Numbered from the stretch's first letter, positions 18,967-28,864 are shown. The stretch: 64,000 nucleotides of DNA from Pseudomonadota bacterium (GCA_016202695.1 JACQOE010000048.1:1-64000); one strand, 5' to 3'. A program made the numbers and translations. Notes: generated by a model not told the origin, from the sequence alone.

Positions 18967-21063
18967 TTGGAACAGTTGCGACTGGGCGTGGACATCGGTG
19001 GCACCTTCACCGATATCCTGCTCCTCGCCCCGGACGGCTCGGTCCACAGCAAGAAGGTCCTCTCCACCCCCGACGACTACAGCCGCGCGATCCAGGACGG
19101 GATCGCCCAGCTCATGGGCGAGGCCGGGATCAAGCCCGCGGCGGTGCGCGAGTGCTCGCACGGGACGACGGTGGCGACCAACGCCATCATCGAGCACAAG
19201 GGCGTCAAGGTCGGGCTGATCACCACCGCCGGCTTCCGCGACGTGCTCGAGATCGGGCGCTTCCGGCTGCCCCGCCTCTACGACTTGAGCTTCCGCAAGC
19301 CCGAGCCGCTGGTCGAGCGCCGGCTGCGTCTCGAGGTGCCGGAGCGGATCGGCGCCGACGGCGAGGTGGTCGAGCCCCTCGACCTCGAGGCGGTCGATCG
19401 GGCGTCCGACCAGCTGGTCGCCGAAGGGGTGGCGGCGATCGCCATCTGCTTCATGAACTCCTACGTCAACGGCGCCCACGAGCGCCTCGCCGTCGAGCGC
19501 GTCCGCGCCCGCCACCCCGCGCTCACGGTCACCGCCTCGACCGAGATCGTGCCCCAGATCCAGGAGTACGAGCGGACCTCCACGACGGTGGTGAACGCCT
19601 ACATCCGGCCGGTGGTCGAACGCTACGTCGCCGCCCTCGAGCAGAAGCTGCGCGGGCTCCAGATCAAGGCGCCGTTGATGTTCATGCAGTCCTCGGGCGG
19701 CATCCTCCCCGGCCGGACGGCGGCGAAGAGCCCGGTCTTCATCATCGAGTCGGGGCCCGCGGCCGGCGTGGTCGGATCGCAGCGCCTGGGCGAGATCCTG
19801 AAACGTCGGAACCTGATGGTGCTGGACATGGGCGGCACGACCGCCAAGGCCACCCTGATCGAGGACGGCAAGTACGACCTCAGCCCGGAGATCGAGGTCG
19901 GCGGCCGGGCCACGGCCGGGCACCGCCTGATCCAGGGCGCGGGATACATCGTCCAGTTCCCGACCATCGACATCGCCGAGGTGGGAGCGGGCGGCGGCTC
20001 CATCGCCTGGCTCGACGCCGGCGGCGGGCTGCAGGTCGGCCCGCAGAGCGCGGGCGCCGTGCCGGGGCCGGTCTGCTACGACCTCGGCGGCACCGAACCG
20101 ACGGTCACCGACGCCAACCTGCTGCTCGGCTACATCAACCCCGCGGCGCTGGTGGGCGGCGATCTCAAGCTCGACTTCGCCAAGGCGGAGCGGGCGGTGG
20201 CCGGGATCGGCGCGCGCCTCGGCCTCGACGTCACCGGCGCCGCGCACGGCATTCACCTGATCGCCAACGCCAACATGATGCGGGCGCTCGCCGGCGTCTC
20301 CACCGAGCGCGGGCGCGATCCCCGCAATTTCGTCTTACTCGCCATGGGCGGGAACGGCGCCGTGCATGCGGTCGGGCTGGCCGAGACGCTCGACATCTCG
20401 ACCATCCTGGTCCCGCCGGTGGCGGGCCTCTTCAGCGCGCTCGGCCTGATCTTCGCCGACGTCGAGCACCAGCTCATCTCCGCCTTCTACCGGCTCAAGG
20501 ACCAAGCGACGCCGGCGGACCTGAACGCCACGCTCACGCCGATGATCCGCGAGATCGAGGAGATGCTCCGCTCCGAGGGGTTCAACGAGGCGAAGCGGCG
20601 CGAGCTCCGCTGCTACGCCGACGTCCAGTACGTCGGGCAGTTCGGCGGCCTCACCGTGCCGCTCTCGGGATTCCCCGTGACCCGCAAGGTGATGGTCGAT
20701 CTGGCCGAGGGCTTCGGGCGCGCGCACCTGCGCACCTACGGCTACCGCTCGGACGAGGAGCCGCTCCGGTTCCTTGCCCTCAAGGTGGTCGGGCGCGGGC
20801 TGGCGAAGGAGGCGCGGGTGCCGCGCCGGGTGGTGCGCGTCGACGAGCGCGCGGCCGCGCGCAGCGAGCGGCGCGCATATTTCGGCCCGGCCCGCGGCTG
20901 GATCACCACCCCGGTGGTGCCGCGCGGGGCGCTCGGGCGGAAGCCCACCGACGGGCCGCTCATCGTCGAGGAGTACGACGCCACCACCGTGGTCGGCCCC
21001 GGCTGGCGGGCGTCGCTCGACTCCTGGAACAACATCGTGATGGAACGCAAGGCGCGGAGGTAG
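18967..21063 (+). CDS. hyuA: Hydantoinase/oxoprolinase family protein (HyuA-like)
   Basis: LRLGVDIGGTFTDILLLAPDG...HGTTVATNAIIEHKG...DMGGTTAKATLIEDG; probable TTG start at 18967 (ORF opens at 18880). Confidence 0.9.
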   Translation: MEQLRLGVDIGGTFTDILLLAPDGSVHSKKVLSTPDDYSRAIQDGIAQLMGEAGIKPAAVRECSHGTTVATNAIIEHKGVKVGLITTAGFRDVLEIGRFRLPRLYDLSFRKPEPLVERRLRLEVPERIGADGEVVEPLDLEAVDRASDQLVAEGVAAIAICFMNSYVNGAHERLAVERVRARHPALTVTASTEIVPQIQEYERTSTTVVNAYIRPVVERYVAALEQKLRGLQIKAPLMFMQSSGGILPGRTAAKSPVFIIESGPAAGVVGSQRLGEILKRRNLMVLDMGGTTAKATLIEDGKYDLSPEIEVGGRATAGHRLIQGAGYIVQFPTIDIAEVGAGGGSIAWLDAGGGLQVGPQSAGAVPGPVCYDLGGTEPTVTDANLLLGYINPAALVGGDLKLDFAKAERAVAGIGARLGLDVTGAAHGIHLIANANMMRALAGVSTERGRDPRNFVLLAMGGNGAVHAVGLAETLDISTILVPPVAGLFSALGLIFADVEHQLISAFYRLKDQATPADLNATLTPMIREIEEMLRSEGFNEAKRRELRCYADVQYVGQFGGLTVPLSGFPVTRKVMVDLAEGFGRAHLRTYGYRSDEEPLRFLALKVVGRGLAKEARVPRRVVRVDERAAARSERRAYFGPARGWITTPVVPRGALGRKPTDGPLIVEEYDATTVVGPGWRASLDSWNNIVMERKARR

Positions 21064-21066
21064 ACC

Positions 21067-23001
21067 ATGGCGCGCACCCCCAAGAGGACCGCTCGCAGGA
21101 GCAAACCCGGGGCCGCAGCGCGAGGGACGGCAGACGCCGCCCGCAAGCGCCCGGGCCGGCGGCCGGCGAGCAGACGCGCCCCGGCCGCCAAGGCCGGGGC
21201 CGGCAAGGGACCGCGCCGTCCGAGCCCGGCGCCGAAGCGCGCGGCCAAGGTCGCCAGGGCGGCGCCCCGACGCAAGTTCACCATCGATCCGGTCGCCCGC
21301 GAGCTGATCAAGAACGCACTGGTCACGATCGCCGACAACATGGTGTTTTCGGTGATCCGCACCTCGCGCTCGACCGTGGTCAAGCAGAACCTCGACTTCT
21401 CGGCCGGGATCCTCGACTCGGCCGGCCAACTGGTGGCGCAAGGACTGTCGCTTCCGCCTCATCTCGGGGCGATGATGCCGGCGCTCGACGGGGTGCTGAA
21501 GCGCTTCCGCCACGACATCCGGCCGGGCGATCTTTTCATCAACAACGACCCCTACGAGGGGGGAAGCCACCTCAACGACATCTTTGCCTTCAAGCCGGTG
21601 TTCGCGAAGGGCGAGCTGATCTGCTTCAACTGCGTCATCGCGCACCACACCGACATGGGCGGCCGCGTTCCCGGCGGCAACGCCTCCGACTCGATGGAGA
21701 TCTACCAGGAGGGCTTCCGCATCCCGCCGATCAAGCTCTACGAGGGCGGCAAGCTCAACGAGACCTTCATGCGCATCATGGACAAGAACGTCCGCATGTC
21801 GGTGAGGGTGCTGGGCGATCTCCGCGCTCAGGTCGCCGCCGTCAATCTCGCCGAGAAGGAGATGCTGAAGTTCTGCGGCGAGCACGACGTCCGCGAGCTC
21901 AAGGTCTACATGCAGGAGCTGATCGACTACGCCGAGCGCCTGACGCGGGCCTCGATCGCCAAGCTCCCCGACGGCGACGTCAGCTTCACCGACTACATGG
22001 ACGACAACGGCGTCGGTATCGGCCCGATGAAGATCCAGCTCAGGCTGATCAAGAAGGGCGACGAGGTCACGGTCGATTACACCGGCACCTCGGCGCAATG
22101 CGGCGGCGCGCTCAACCCGAACATCGCCTTTACCAGGTCCTGCACTTATGCCGGGCTGCGCTGCGTGCTCGACCTCAACGTCCCCAACAACGCCGGCTTC
22201 TACAAGCCGATCACGGTGATCGCGCCGGAGGGAACGTTCGTCAACCCGCTGTTCCCGGCCGCGCTGGGGGCGCGCGGCGCGACCGGCTATCGGCTCAGGC
22301 ACGCGGTCATGGGGCTCCTCGCCCAGCTCATGCCGGAGCGCATGCAGGCCTGCCCGGGGGGCTCGGAGTTCGCCGTCGCCATGGGCGGCTACTTCAAGGA
22401 TCGCACCCCCTTCATGAGCCTCGAGTTCCACAACACCACCGGCGCCGGGGGCGGGCCCGACCGCGACGGGCAGGACGGCTCGCCCTTCGCCATCGGCAAC
22501 CTCGCCAACACGCCGATGGAGCTGATCGAGGCCGAAGCGCCGGTGCGCTACCAGCGCTATGGCTTCCTCCCCGACACCGACGGTGCCGGCAAGTACCGCG
22601 GCTGCCTCGGCATCGTCCGCGAGTACCGGTTCCTGGCCGACGAGGCAACCGTCCAGGTGCGCTGCGACCGCGAATTCAACCCGCCCTGGGGCTTGCTCGG
22701 CGGCCAGCCGGCGAGCCCGCAGCGGAGCTACCTCAACCCGGAGACCGAGAACAAGCGCATGCCCTCCAAGTTCATCCGGGTGATGAAGAAGGGCGAGGTG
22801 TTTCGCTCCGAGATGCCGGGGGGCGGGGGCTACGGCAACCCCTTCGAGCGCGACGCCAAGGTGGTGGCCGAGGACGTGCGCCAGGGGAAGCTGACGCTCA
22901 AGCGCGCCCGCGATGCCTACGGGGTGGCGGTCGATCCCGCCACCTTCGCCGTCGACGAGGTGGAGACCCGGCGGCTTCGCTCCGGCGCGGCCGCGGCCTG
23001 A
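21067..23001 (+). CDS. hyuB: Hydantoinase B family protein with ~70-aa K/R/A/P-rich N-terminal extension
   Basis: FTIDPVARELIKNALVTIADNMVFSVIRTSRSTVVKQNLDFS...FINNDPYEGGSHLNDIF; extension MARTPKRTARRSKPGAAARGTADAARKRPGRRPASRRAPAAK...; GGAGG just upstream of the ATG. Confidence 0.93.
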   Translation: MARTPKRTARRSKPGAAARGTADAARKRPGRRPASRRAPAAKAGAGKGPRRPSPAPKRAAKVARAAPRRKFTIDPVARELIKNALVTIADNMVFSVIRTSRSTVVKQNLDFSAGILDSAGQLVAQGLSLPPHLGAMMPALDGVLKRFRHDIRPGDLFINNDPYEGGSHLNDIFAFKPVFAKGELICFNCVIAHHTDMGGRVPGGNASDSMEIYQEGFRIPPIKLYEGGKLNETFMRIMDKNVRMSVRVLGDLRAQVAAVNLAEKEMLKFCGEHDVRELKVYMQELIDYAERLTRASIAKLPDGDVSFTDYMDDNGVGIGPMKIQLRLIKKGDEVTVDYTGTSAQCGGALNPNIAFTRSCTYAGLRCVLDLNVPNNAGFYKPITVIAPEGTFVNPLFPAALGARGATGYRLRHAVMGLLAQLMPERMQACPGGSEFAVAMGGYFKDRTPFMSLEFHNTTGAGGGPDRDGQDGSPFAIGNLANTPMELIEAEAPVRYQRYGFLPDTDGAGKYRGCLGIVREYRFLADEATVQVRCDREFNPPWGLLGGQPASPQRSYLNPETENKRMPSKFIRVMKKGEVFRSEMPGGGGYGNPFERDAKVVAEDVRQGKLTLKRARDAYGVAVDPATFAVDEVETRRLRSGAAAA

Positions 23002-23045
23002 CGGGCGCGGAACAACCAAGGCACAGCGTCGCGAGGGGGGGATCC

Positions 23046-25139
23046 GTGACCGAATACCGATTGGGTGTCGACATCGGCGGCACCTTCACCGACATCCTGC
23101 TCCTCGGCCCCAAGGGGGCCGTGTTCACCAAGAAGGTCCTCTCCACGCCCGACGACTACAGCCGGGCGATCCAGGAGGGGGTGTCCGAGATGCTGCGCGA
23201 GATCGGCGTCGGGGCCGCCCAGGTATCCGAGCTTTCGCACGGCACCACCATCGCCACCAACGCCATAATCGAGCGCAAGGGGGTGAGGGTGGCGCTGGTC
23301 GCCACCAAGGGCTTCCGCGACGTGCTCGAGCTCGGGCGATTCCGCCTGCCTCGGCTCTACGACCTCGACTTCCGCAAGCCGCGGCCGCTGGTCGAGCGGC
23401 CGCTCCGCTTCGAGGTGCCGGAGCGCATTCTCGCCTCGGGCGAGGTGCGGACCCCGGTGGACATGGCTGCCGTCGACGCGCTCGCCGAGACGCTCAAGGG
23501 GCTCGCCGTGGACGCGGTCGCGATCTGCTTCATGAACTCCTACGCCAACCCGGCGCATGAGCGGCTGGTGGCGGCGCGGCTGCGCGAGCGTCTGCCCGGC
23601 GTCACGGTGACCGCCTCGACCGAACTCGTGCCCCAGATTCAGGAGTACGAGCGGACTTCGACCACCGTGGTCAACGCCTACATTCGGCCGGTGGTCGAGA
23701 GCTACCTTAAGGCGCTCTCGGCCGAGATGCGCTCGCTCGGCATCAAGGTGCCGCTGATGATCATGCAGTCCTCGGGCGGTATCCTGCCGGCCGAGGCGGT
23801 GGCCGAGAGCCCGGTCTTCATCATCGAGTCCGGACCTGCCGCCGGCGTCGTCGGGGCGCAGCGGCTCGGCCAGCGCATTGGGCTTCGCGACCTGATGGTG
23901 CTCGACATGGGCGGCACCACCGCCAAGGCGAGCCTGATCGAGGAAGGCGCCTATCAGCTTTCGCCCGAGATCGAGGTCGGCGGCGAGGCCACCGCCGGCC
24001 ACCGCCTGATCCAGGGCAATGGCTACGTCGTCCAGTTCCCCACCCTCGTCATCGCCGAGGTGGGCGCCGGCGGCGGCTCGATCGCCTGGATCGACGCCGT
24101 GGGCGGCCTCAAGGTGGGTCCGCGGAGCGCGGGCGCCGCGCCCGGCCCGGTCTGCTACGATCTCGGCGGCGAGTTGCCGACGGTGACGGATGCGAACCTT
24201 CTGCTCGGCTACCTCAACCCCGAGGCCCTGGTCGGCGGCGACCTCAAGGTCAACTATCCGAAGGCGGAAGCCGTCCTTGCCGACCTCGGCCGCGGGCTCG
24301 GCCTCGACCCGACGGCGACGGCCCACGGCATCCACCGCATCGCCAACGCCAACATGATGCGCGCGCTGACCGCGGTCTCAAGCGAGCGCGGCCGCGATCC
24401 GCGCCAGTTCATGCTCCTCGCCATGGGCGGGAACGGCGGCGTGCACGCCACCGGGCTGGCCGAAGCGCTCGGCATCAAGCGGGTGGTCGTGCCGCCGGTG
24501 GCGGGGCTATTCAGCGCCCTCGGTCTGCTGTTCGCCGACGTCGAGCACACCATGATCCGTGCCTTCTATCACGAGCTTCGCAAGACCGGACCGGAGGACT
24601 TCAACGCGGTGCTCAAGCCCCTGTTCAAGCAGCTCGACGGGTATCTGCGGGCCGAGGGCTTTACCGGTGCCGGCCGGCGCGAGCTGCGCGCCTATGCCGA
24701 CGTGAAGTATGTCAGCCAGGGGAGCAGCCTCACCATCCCGCTCGCGCGCTTTCCCGTGGATGCCAAGGGGCTGGCCCTGCTGGCCGAGGGATTCGGCGAC
24801 GAGCACGAGCGAACCTACGGCTACCGCTCGGACGACGAGCCGCTGCAGATCGTGGCGCTCCGCGCCATCGGCCGGGGCGTGGCGCGCACGTCGCGGGTGC
24901 CGGAGCGCGTGGCGCGCGAGGGCGAGCGGGTGTCGGCGCTGGGCGAGCGCAGGGCCTACTTCGGGCAGGGCCAAGGCTGGCGCAAGACGCCGCTGATGCC
25001 GCGCCGGGCGCTCGCCGGCGGCCGCCGCAACGGGCCGCTGATCGTCGAGGAGTACGACACCACCACCGTGGTCCCGCCGGGCTGGCGGGCCTCCCTCGAT
25101 TCCTGGAACAATATCGTCATCGACAAGGCGAGGGGCTAG
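23046..25139 (+). CDS. hyuA: Hydantoinase/oxoprolinase family protein (HyuA-like), tandem paralogue
   Basis: GTG start MTEYRLGVDIGGTFTDILLLGPKG; closely similar throughout to 18967..21063. Confidence 0.92.
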   Translation: MTEYRLGVDIGGTFTDILLLGPKGAVFTKKVLSTPDDYSRAIQEGVSEMLREIGVGAAQVSELSHGTTIATNAIIERKGVRVALVATKGFRDVLELGRFRLPRLYDLDFRKPRPLVERPLRFEVPERILASGEVRTPVDMAAVDALAETLKGLAVDAVAICFMNSYANPAHERLVAARLRERLPGVTVTASTELVPQIQEYERTSTTVVNAYIRPVVESYLKALSAEMRSLGIKVPLMIMQSSGGILPAEAVAESPVFIIESGPAAGVVGAQRLGQRIGLRDLMVLDMGGTTAKASLIEEGAYQLSPEIEVGGEATAGHRLIQGNGYVVQFPTLVIAEVGAGGGSIAWIDAVGGLKVGPRSAGAAPGPVCYDLGGELPTVTDANLLLGYLNPEALVGGDLKVNYPKAEAVLADLGRGLGLDPTATAHGIHRIANANMMRALTAVSSERGRDPRQFMLLAMGGNGGVHATGLAEALGIKRVVVPPVAGLFSALGLLFADVEHTMIRAFYHELRKTGPEDFNAVLKPLFKQLDGYLRAEGFTGAGRRELRAYADVKYVSQGSSLTIPLARFPVDAKGLALLAEGFGDEHERTYGYRSDDEPLQIVALRAIGRGVARTSRVPERVAREGERVSALGERRAYFGQGQGWRKTPLMPRRALAGGRRNGPLIVEEYDTTTVVPPGWRASLDSWNNIVIDKARG

Positions 25140-25141
25140 CC

Positions 25142-26983
25142 ATGGCCGCGAAGAGGGCGAGCAAGGCCGCCGCGACCGCGGCGAAGAAGGCAACGAAAGC
25201 GACGAAGGCACCCCGGCGGGTCGTGGCCAAGACTCCGATCGCGCGGGCGCGCCGGCCGCGCGCCGCCATCGACCCGGTCACCCGCGAGCTGATCAAGAAC
25301 GCGCTCAGCACCATCGCCGACAACATGGTGGTGTCGGTGATCCGCACCTCGCGTTCGAACGTGGTCAAGCAGAACCTGGACTTCTCCACCGGTATCCATC
25401 TGGCCGACGGCCAGCTGGTGGCGCAGGGCCTGTCGCTGCCCCTCCACCTGGGGGCGATGATGCCGGCGCTCCGGGGGGTTCTGAACCGGTTCCAGGGCAA
25501 CATCCGCCCGCACGACATCCTGATCAGCAACGACCCCTACGAGGGCGCAAGCCACCTCAACGACATCTTCATGTTCAAGCCGGTGTTTGCCGGCCGCGAG
25601 CTCGTCGCCTTCATGTGCACCATCCTGCACCATACCGACATGGGTGGCCGGGTGCCGGGCGGCAACGCCACCGACTCGATGGAGATCTACCAGGAGGGAT
25701 TTCGCATCCCGCCAATCAAGGTCGCCGAGGAGGGCCGGCTCAACGATACCTTCTTCCGCCTGTTCGAGAAGAACGTGCGCATGCCCGAGCGAGTGCTCGG
25801 CGACTTCCGCTCCCAGATCGCCTCGGTCAGCATCGCCGAGAAGGAGATGCAGAAGCTGATCGCCGAGTGGGGCGGGGCCACGGTCAAGACCTACATGCAG
25901 GAGCTGATCGACTACGCCGAGCGCCTGACGCGGGCCTCGATCGCCAGGCTCCCCGACGGCGACGTCGGCTTCACCGACTACATGGACGACAACGGCATCG
26001 GCATCGGTCCCGTGCGCTACCAGCTCCGGCTGATCAAGAAGGGCGACCGGATGCATGTCGATTACACCGGAACCTCGCCCCAGAACGGCGGCGCGCTCAA
26101 CCCCAACTTCGCCTGCACCGCCTCCTGCACCTGGGCGGCGCTGCGGACCGTGCTCGATCCCGAGATTCCGACCAACGCCGGCTTCTACAAGCCGATCAAG
26201 GTCACGGCGCCGGAGGGCTGCTTCCTCAACCCGCAGTTCCCGGCCGCGCTGGGGGCGCGGGGCGCAGCGGGCTACCGGGTGCGCCACGCGGTGATGGGGC
26301 TCCTGGCTCAGCTCCTGCCCGACCGTCTCCAGGCATGCCCCGGCGGCTCGGAGTTCGCGGTCGCGGTCGGCGGCTACTACAAGGACCGCACGCCCTTTAT
26401 GACGCTGGAGTTCCACAACACCACCGGCATCGGCGGTGGGCCGAACAAGGATGGCCAGGACGCCGGCCCCTTCTGCATCGGTAACCTCGCCAACACGCCG
26501 ATGGAGCTGATCGAGACCGAGGCGCCGGTGATGTACGAGGAGTACGGGTTCCTGCCCGACACCGACGGCGCGGGCAAGTACCGGGGCGGGCTCGGCATCG
26601 TCCGCCAGTACCGCTTCCTCGCCGACGAGCAGACGGTTCAGGTGCGCTCCGACCGCGAGTTCAACCCGCCCTGGGGCCTTTTCGGCGGCAAGCCGGGGGC
26701 GGGGCAGCGCAACTTCCTCAACCCCGACCGGCAAAACGAGCGCCTGCCGACCAAGTTCATCCGCACCCTCGGGAAGGACGACGTGCTCCGCGCCGAGATG
26801 CCCGGCGCCGGCGGCTACGGCAATCCCTTCGAACGCGACGCCCGCGCGGTCGCCGAGGACGTGTGCCACGGCAAGATCAGCCTCAGGCGGGCGCGCGAGG
26901 TCTACGGGGTCGCGGTCGATCCCGCCACCTACGCGGTCGACGAGGAGGAAACCCGGCGGCTGCGTTCCGGCGCGCCGTCCTGA
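25142..26983 (+). CDS. hyuB: Hydantoinase B family protein with ~40-aa K/A-rich N-terminal extension, tandem paralogue
   Basis: IDPVTRELIKNALSTIADNMVVSVIRTSRSNVVKQNLDFS; extension [42 protein letters not shown]. Confidence 0.93.
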   Translation: MAAKRASKAAATAAKKATKATKAPRRVVAKTPIARARRPRAAIDPVTRELIKNALSTIADNMVVSVIRTSRSNVVKQNLDFSTGIHLADGQLVAQGLSLPLHLGAMMPALRGVLNRFQGNIRPHDILISNDPYEGASHLNDIFMFKPVFAGRELVAFMCTILHHTDMGGRVPGGNATDSMEIYQEGFRIPPIKVAEEGRLNDTFFRLFEKNVRMPERVLGDFRSQIASVSIAEKEMQKLIAEWGGATVKTYMQELIDYAERLTRASIARLPDGDVGFTDYMDDNGIGIGPVRYQLRLIKKGDRMHVDYTGTSPQNGGALNPNFACTASCTWAALRTVLDPEIPTNAGFYKPIKVTAPEGCFLNPQFPAALGARGAAGYRVRHAVMGLLAQLLPDRLQACPGGSEFAVAVGGYYKDRTPFMTLEFHNTTGIGGGPNKDGQDAGPFCIGNLANTPMELIETEAPVMYEEYGFLPDTDGAGKYRGGLGIVRQYRFLADEQTVQVRSDREFNPPWGLFGGKPGAGQRNFLNPDRQNERLPTKFIRTLGKDDVLRAEMPGAGGYGNPFERDARAVAEDVCHGKISLRRAREVYGVAVDPATYAVDEEETRRLRSGAPS

Positions 26984-27002
26984 GCAGCCGCCGGTCCCGC
27001 GC

Positions 27003-27635
27003 TCAGTCGAGCGCGGAGCGGAGAAAGGTCACGCGGCGCCGGAGCCGCTCGACCTCGGCGGCGAGGGGCGCGCGCGTCCCCGCCCGGATCGCGGCCCGGA
27101 AGCGGGCGGCGAGCCCCGCCCCGGCCGCTTCCGTGAGGCTGCGGGTCTCGGCGTCGGTGCGCCCGCTCGGCTTTTGGATCACGTCGACCACGTTCCTCAC
27201 CCGCAGGCAGCGGAGCGCGTCCTCGGTCGTCGCCTTGCGCGAATAGAAGACGACGGGAACCTCCGGGAACGCCCGTGCCACCGCCTTGCCGAGCGCGATC
27301 CCGCCCGCGGGCCCCTGGCCCCGGGCGGCGAGCACGGCCTCGAGCCGGGCGCGCGCGGCGAGGGCGTTGGCGTGGGCCCGGCGGAGTTCGGCCCGGTCGC
27401 TTTCGAGGCGGAGCGGCGCGGCCTTGAGGGCGCCGAGCGCGCGGGCATTCGGCCGGCCGCTGGGGAAGTAGAGGTCGAGCACGAAGAGGTCGGGCCGCCA
27501 GCCCGCGCGCATGCGCCCGCGGGCCTCGGCCAGGCTGGTGGCGACGACGAGGTCGAACGCCTTGCCGAACACGGCGGCGAAGAGGGGAAGCTCGAACGAG
27601 CCGTCGTCGTCGATGAAGCAGAGCCGGCGCCGCAT
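27003..27635 (-). CDS. Stand-alone response-regulator receiver-like protein with a helical insertion
   Basis: LCFIDDDGSFELPLF acidic pocket, DLFVLDLYFPSG phospho-Asp position, VVDVIQKPSG conserved Lys; no DNA-binding output domain recognised. Confidence 0.65.
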   Translation of the reverse strand: MRRRLCFIDDDGSFELPLFAAVFGKAFDLVVATSLAEARGRMRAGWRPDLFVLDLYFPSGRPNARALGALKAAPLRLESDRAELRRAHANALAARARLEAVLAARGQGPAGGIALGKAVARAFPEVPVVFYSRKATTEDALRCLRVRNVVDVIQKPSGRTDAETRSLTEAAGAGLAARFRAAIRAGTRAPLAAEVERLRRRVTFLRSALD

Positions 27636-27650
27636 GGGTCGGATCCCCTT

Positions 27651-27941
27651 TTATCGCCGCCGGGGTGAGGAGGCGAGGAGCGCGGCGAGCATCGGTGCGA
27701 CCCCGGTGATCGCGCCGGCGCAGCCGGCCGCATTCAGCCCCGGCACCACCGTTTCCCTGGCACGGGCATACGCCGCGATCCTCACCGCATCGCGCACCGC
27801 CGGCTTGGCGTTCAGGGCCGAGAGCGCGGCCGCGATCTCCTGGCGCATGGGCCGGTGCCAAGCGTTCAGGGCCTCCGGCCGGTTGAGGGTGAGAACGGCG
27901 ACCCCGTCGTCGCCTTCCTCGAGCTGGATGAACCGGAACAT
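27651..27941 (-). pseudogene. Truncated enoyl-CoA hydratase/isomerase remnant
   Basis: MFRFIQLEEGDDGVAVLTLNRPEALNAWHRPMRQEIAAALSALNAKPAVRDAVRI resembles a crotonase N-terminus; homology is then lost and the ORF stops at 97 aa. Confidence 0.65.
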
Positions 27942-28082
27942 GCGGATCGGCTCCTCATCCTGCGGGGGAAGCTCCAGTTGAGCCAAAGCCAGCGGCCGCC
28001 GGCAAGGGCCTTGTCGCCCTGGATTGACCCGGGATCGGGGCCGGCGCGATCCTGATCCGTCGGATCGAAGCGGAGGCGGGCG

Positions 28083-28850
28083 ATGGCGGGACGGGGACGA
28101 CTTGCCGGCAAGGCGGCGATCGTGACCGGGGCGGCGGGCGGAATCGGGCGGGCGATCTCGCTCCGCTTCGCCGAGGAGGGGGCGGGCGTGGTCGCGGCCG
28201 ACATCGACGGAGCCGGCGCCGAGCGCACGGCCGGGGCCGTCGCCGAGGCCGGTGGGCGGGCAATGGCCTGCGCCTGCGACGTCTCCCAATCGCGCTCGGC
28301 CAAGGCCGCGGTCGAGGCGGCGCTCAAGCGCTTCGGCGCCATCCACGTGCTGGTCAACAACGCCGCCATCTGGGTGGGCGATGCGAGCGTCGTCGATCTC
28401 GACGAGGCCGACTGGCAGCGGGCCGTGGCGGTGAACCTCACCGGCGCATTCCTGATGAGCAAGCACGCCGTGCCGGCGATTATCGCCGCCGGGGGCGGAA
28501 GCGTCATCCATGTCGCCTCGCAGCTCGCCCATGTCGCGCGGCCCGGGCGGCCCTGGTACTGCGCCACCAAGGGGGCGCTGATCCAGCTCGCGCGGGCGAT
28601 GGCCGTCGATCACGCGGCCGGGAGGGTGCGGGTGAACACCCTGTCGCCGGGACCGACGCTGACCGAGAAGAACATTGCCCTCTACGGCGGCATTGAGCGG
28701 GTGACCGCCGAGATGGGCGGGCGCACGCTCTTCAACCGCCTGGCCGAGCCGCGCGAGATCGCCGAGGCGGCGGTGTTCCTGGCCAGCGACGAGTCTTCCT
28801 TCATGACCGGGGCCGACCTGCTGGTGGACGGGGGCTACCTCGCCCGCTGA
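28083..28850 (+). CDS. SDR-family oxidoreductase
   Basis: VTGAAGGIGRAIS, VNNAAIW, YCATKGA, SPGPTLTE; 255 aa. Confidence 0.94.
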   Translation: MAGRGRLAGKAAIVTGAAGGIGRAISLRFAEEGAGVVAADIDGAGAERTAGAVAEAGGRAMACACDVSQSRSAKAAVEAALKRFGAIHVLVNNAAIWVGDASVVDLDEADWQRAVAVNLTGAFLMSKHAVPAIIAAGGGSVIHVASQLAHVARPGRPWYCATKGALIQLARAMAVDHAAGRVRVNTLSPGPTLTEKNIALYGGIERVTAEMGGRTLFNRLAEPREIAEAAVFLASDESSFMTGADLLVDGGYLAR

Positions 28851-28864
28851 GCGCTCGCCCTCTT

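Noticed and set aside
20335-23019. 894-aa minus-strand ORF across the hyuA/hyuB genes
   Set aside because: Antisense shadow of well-supported genes, no recognisable domains
19152-25139. 1995-aa ORF spanning hyuA, hyuB and the second hyuA
   Set aside because: First two thirds is an out-of-frame, Arg/Ala-rich shadow of hyuA/hyuB; only the part from 23046 is a real gene in that frame
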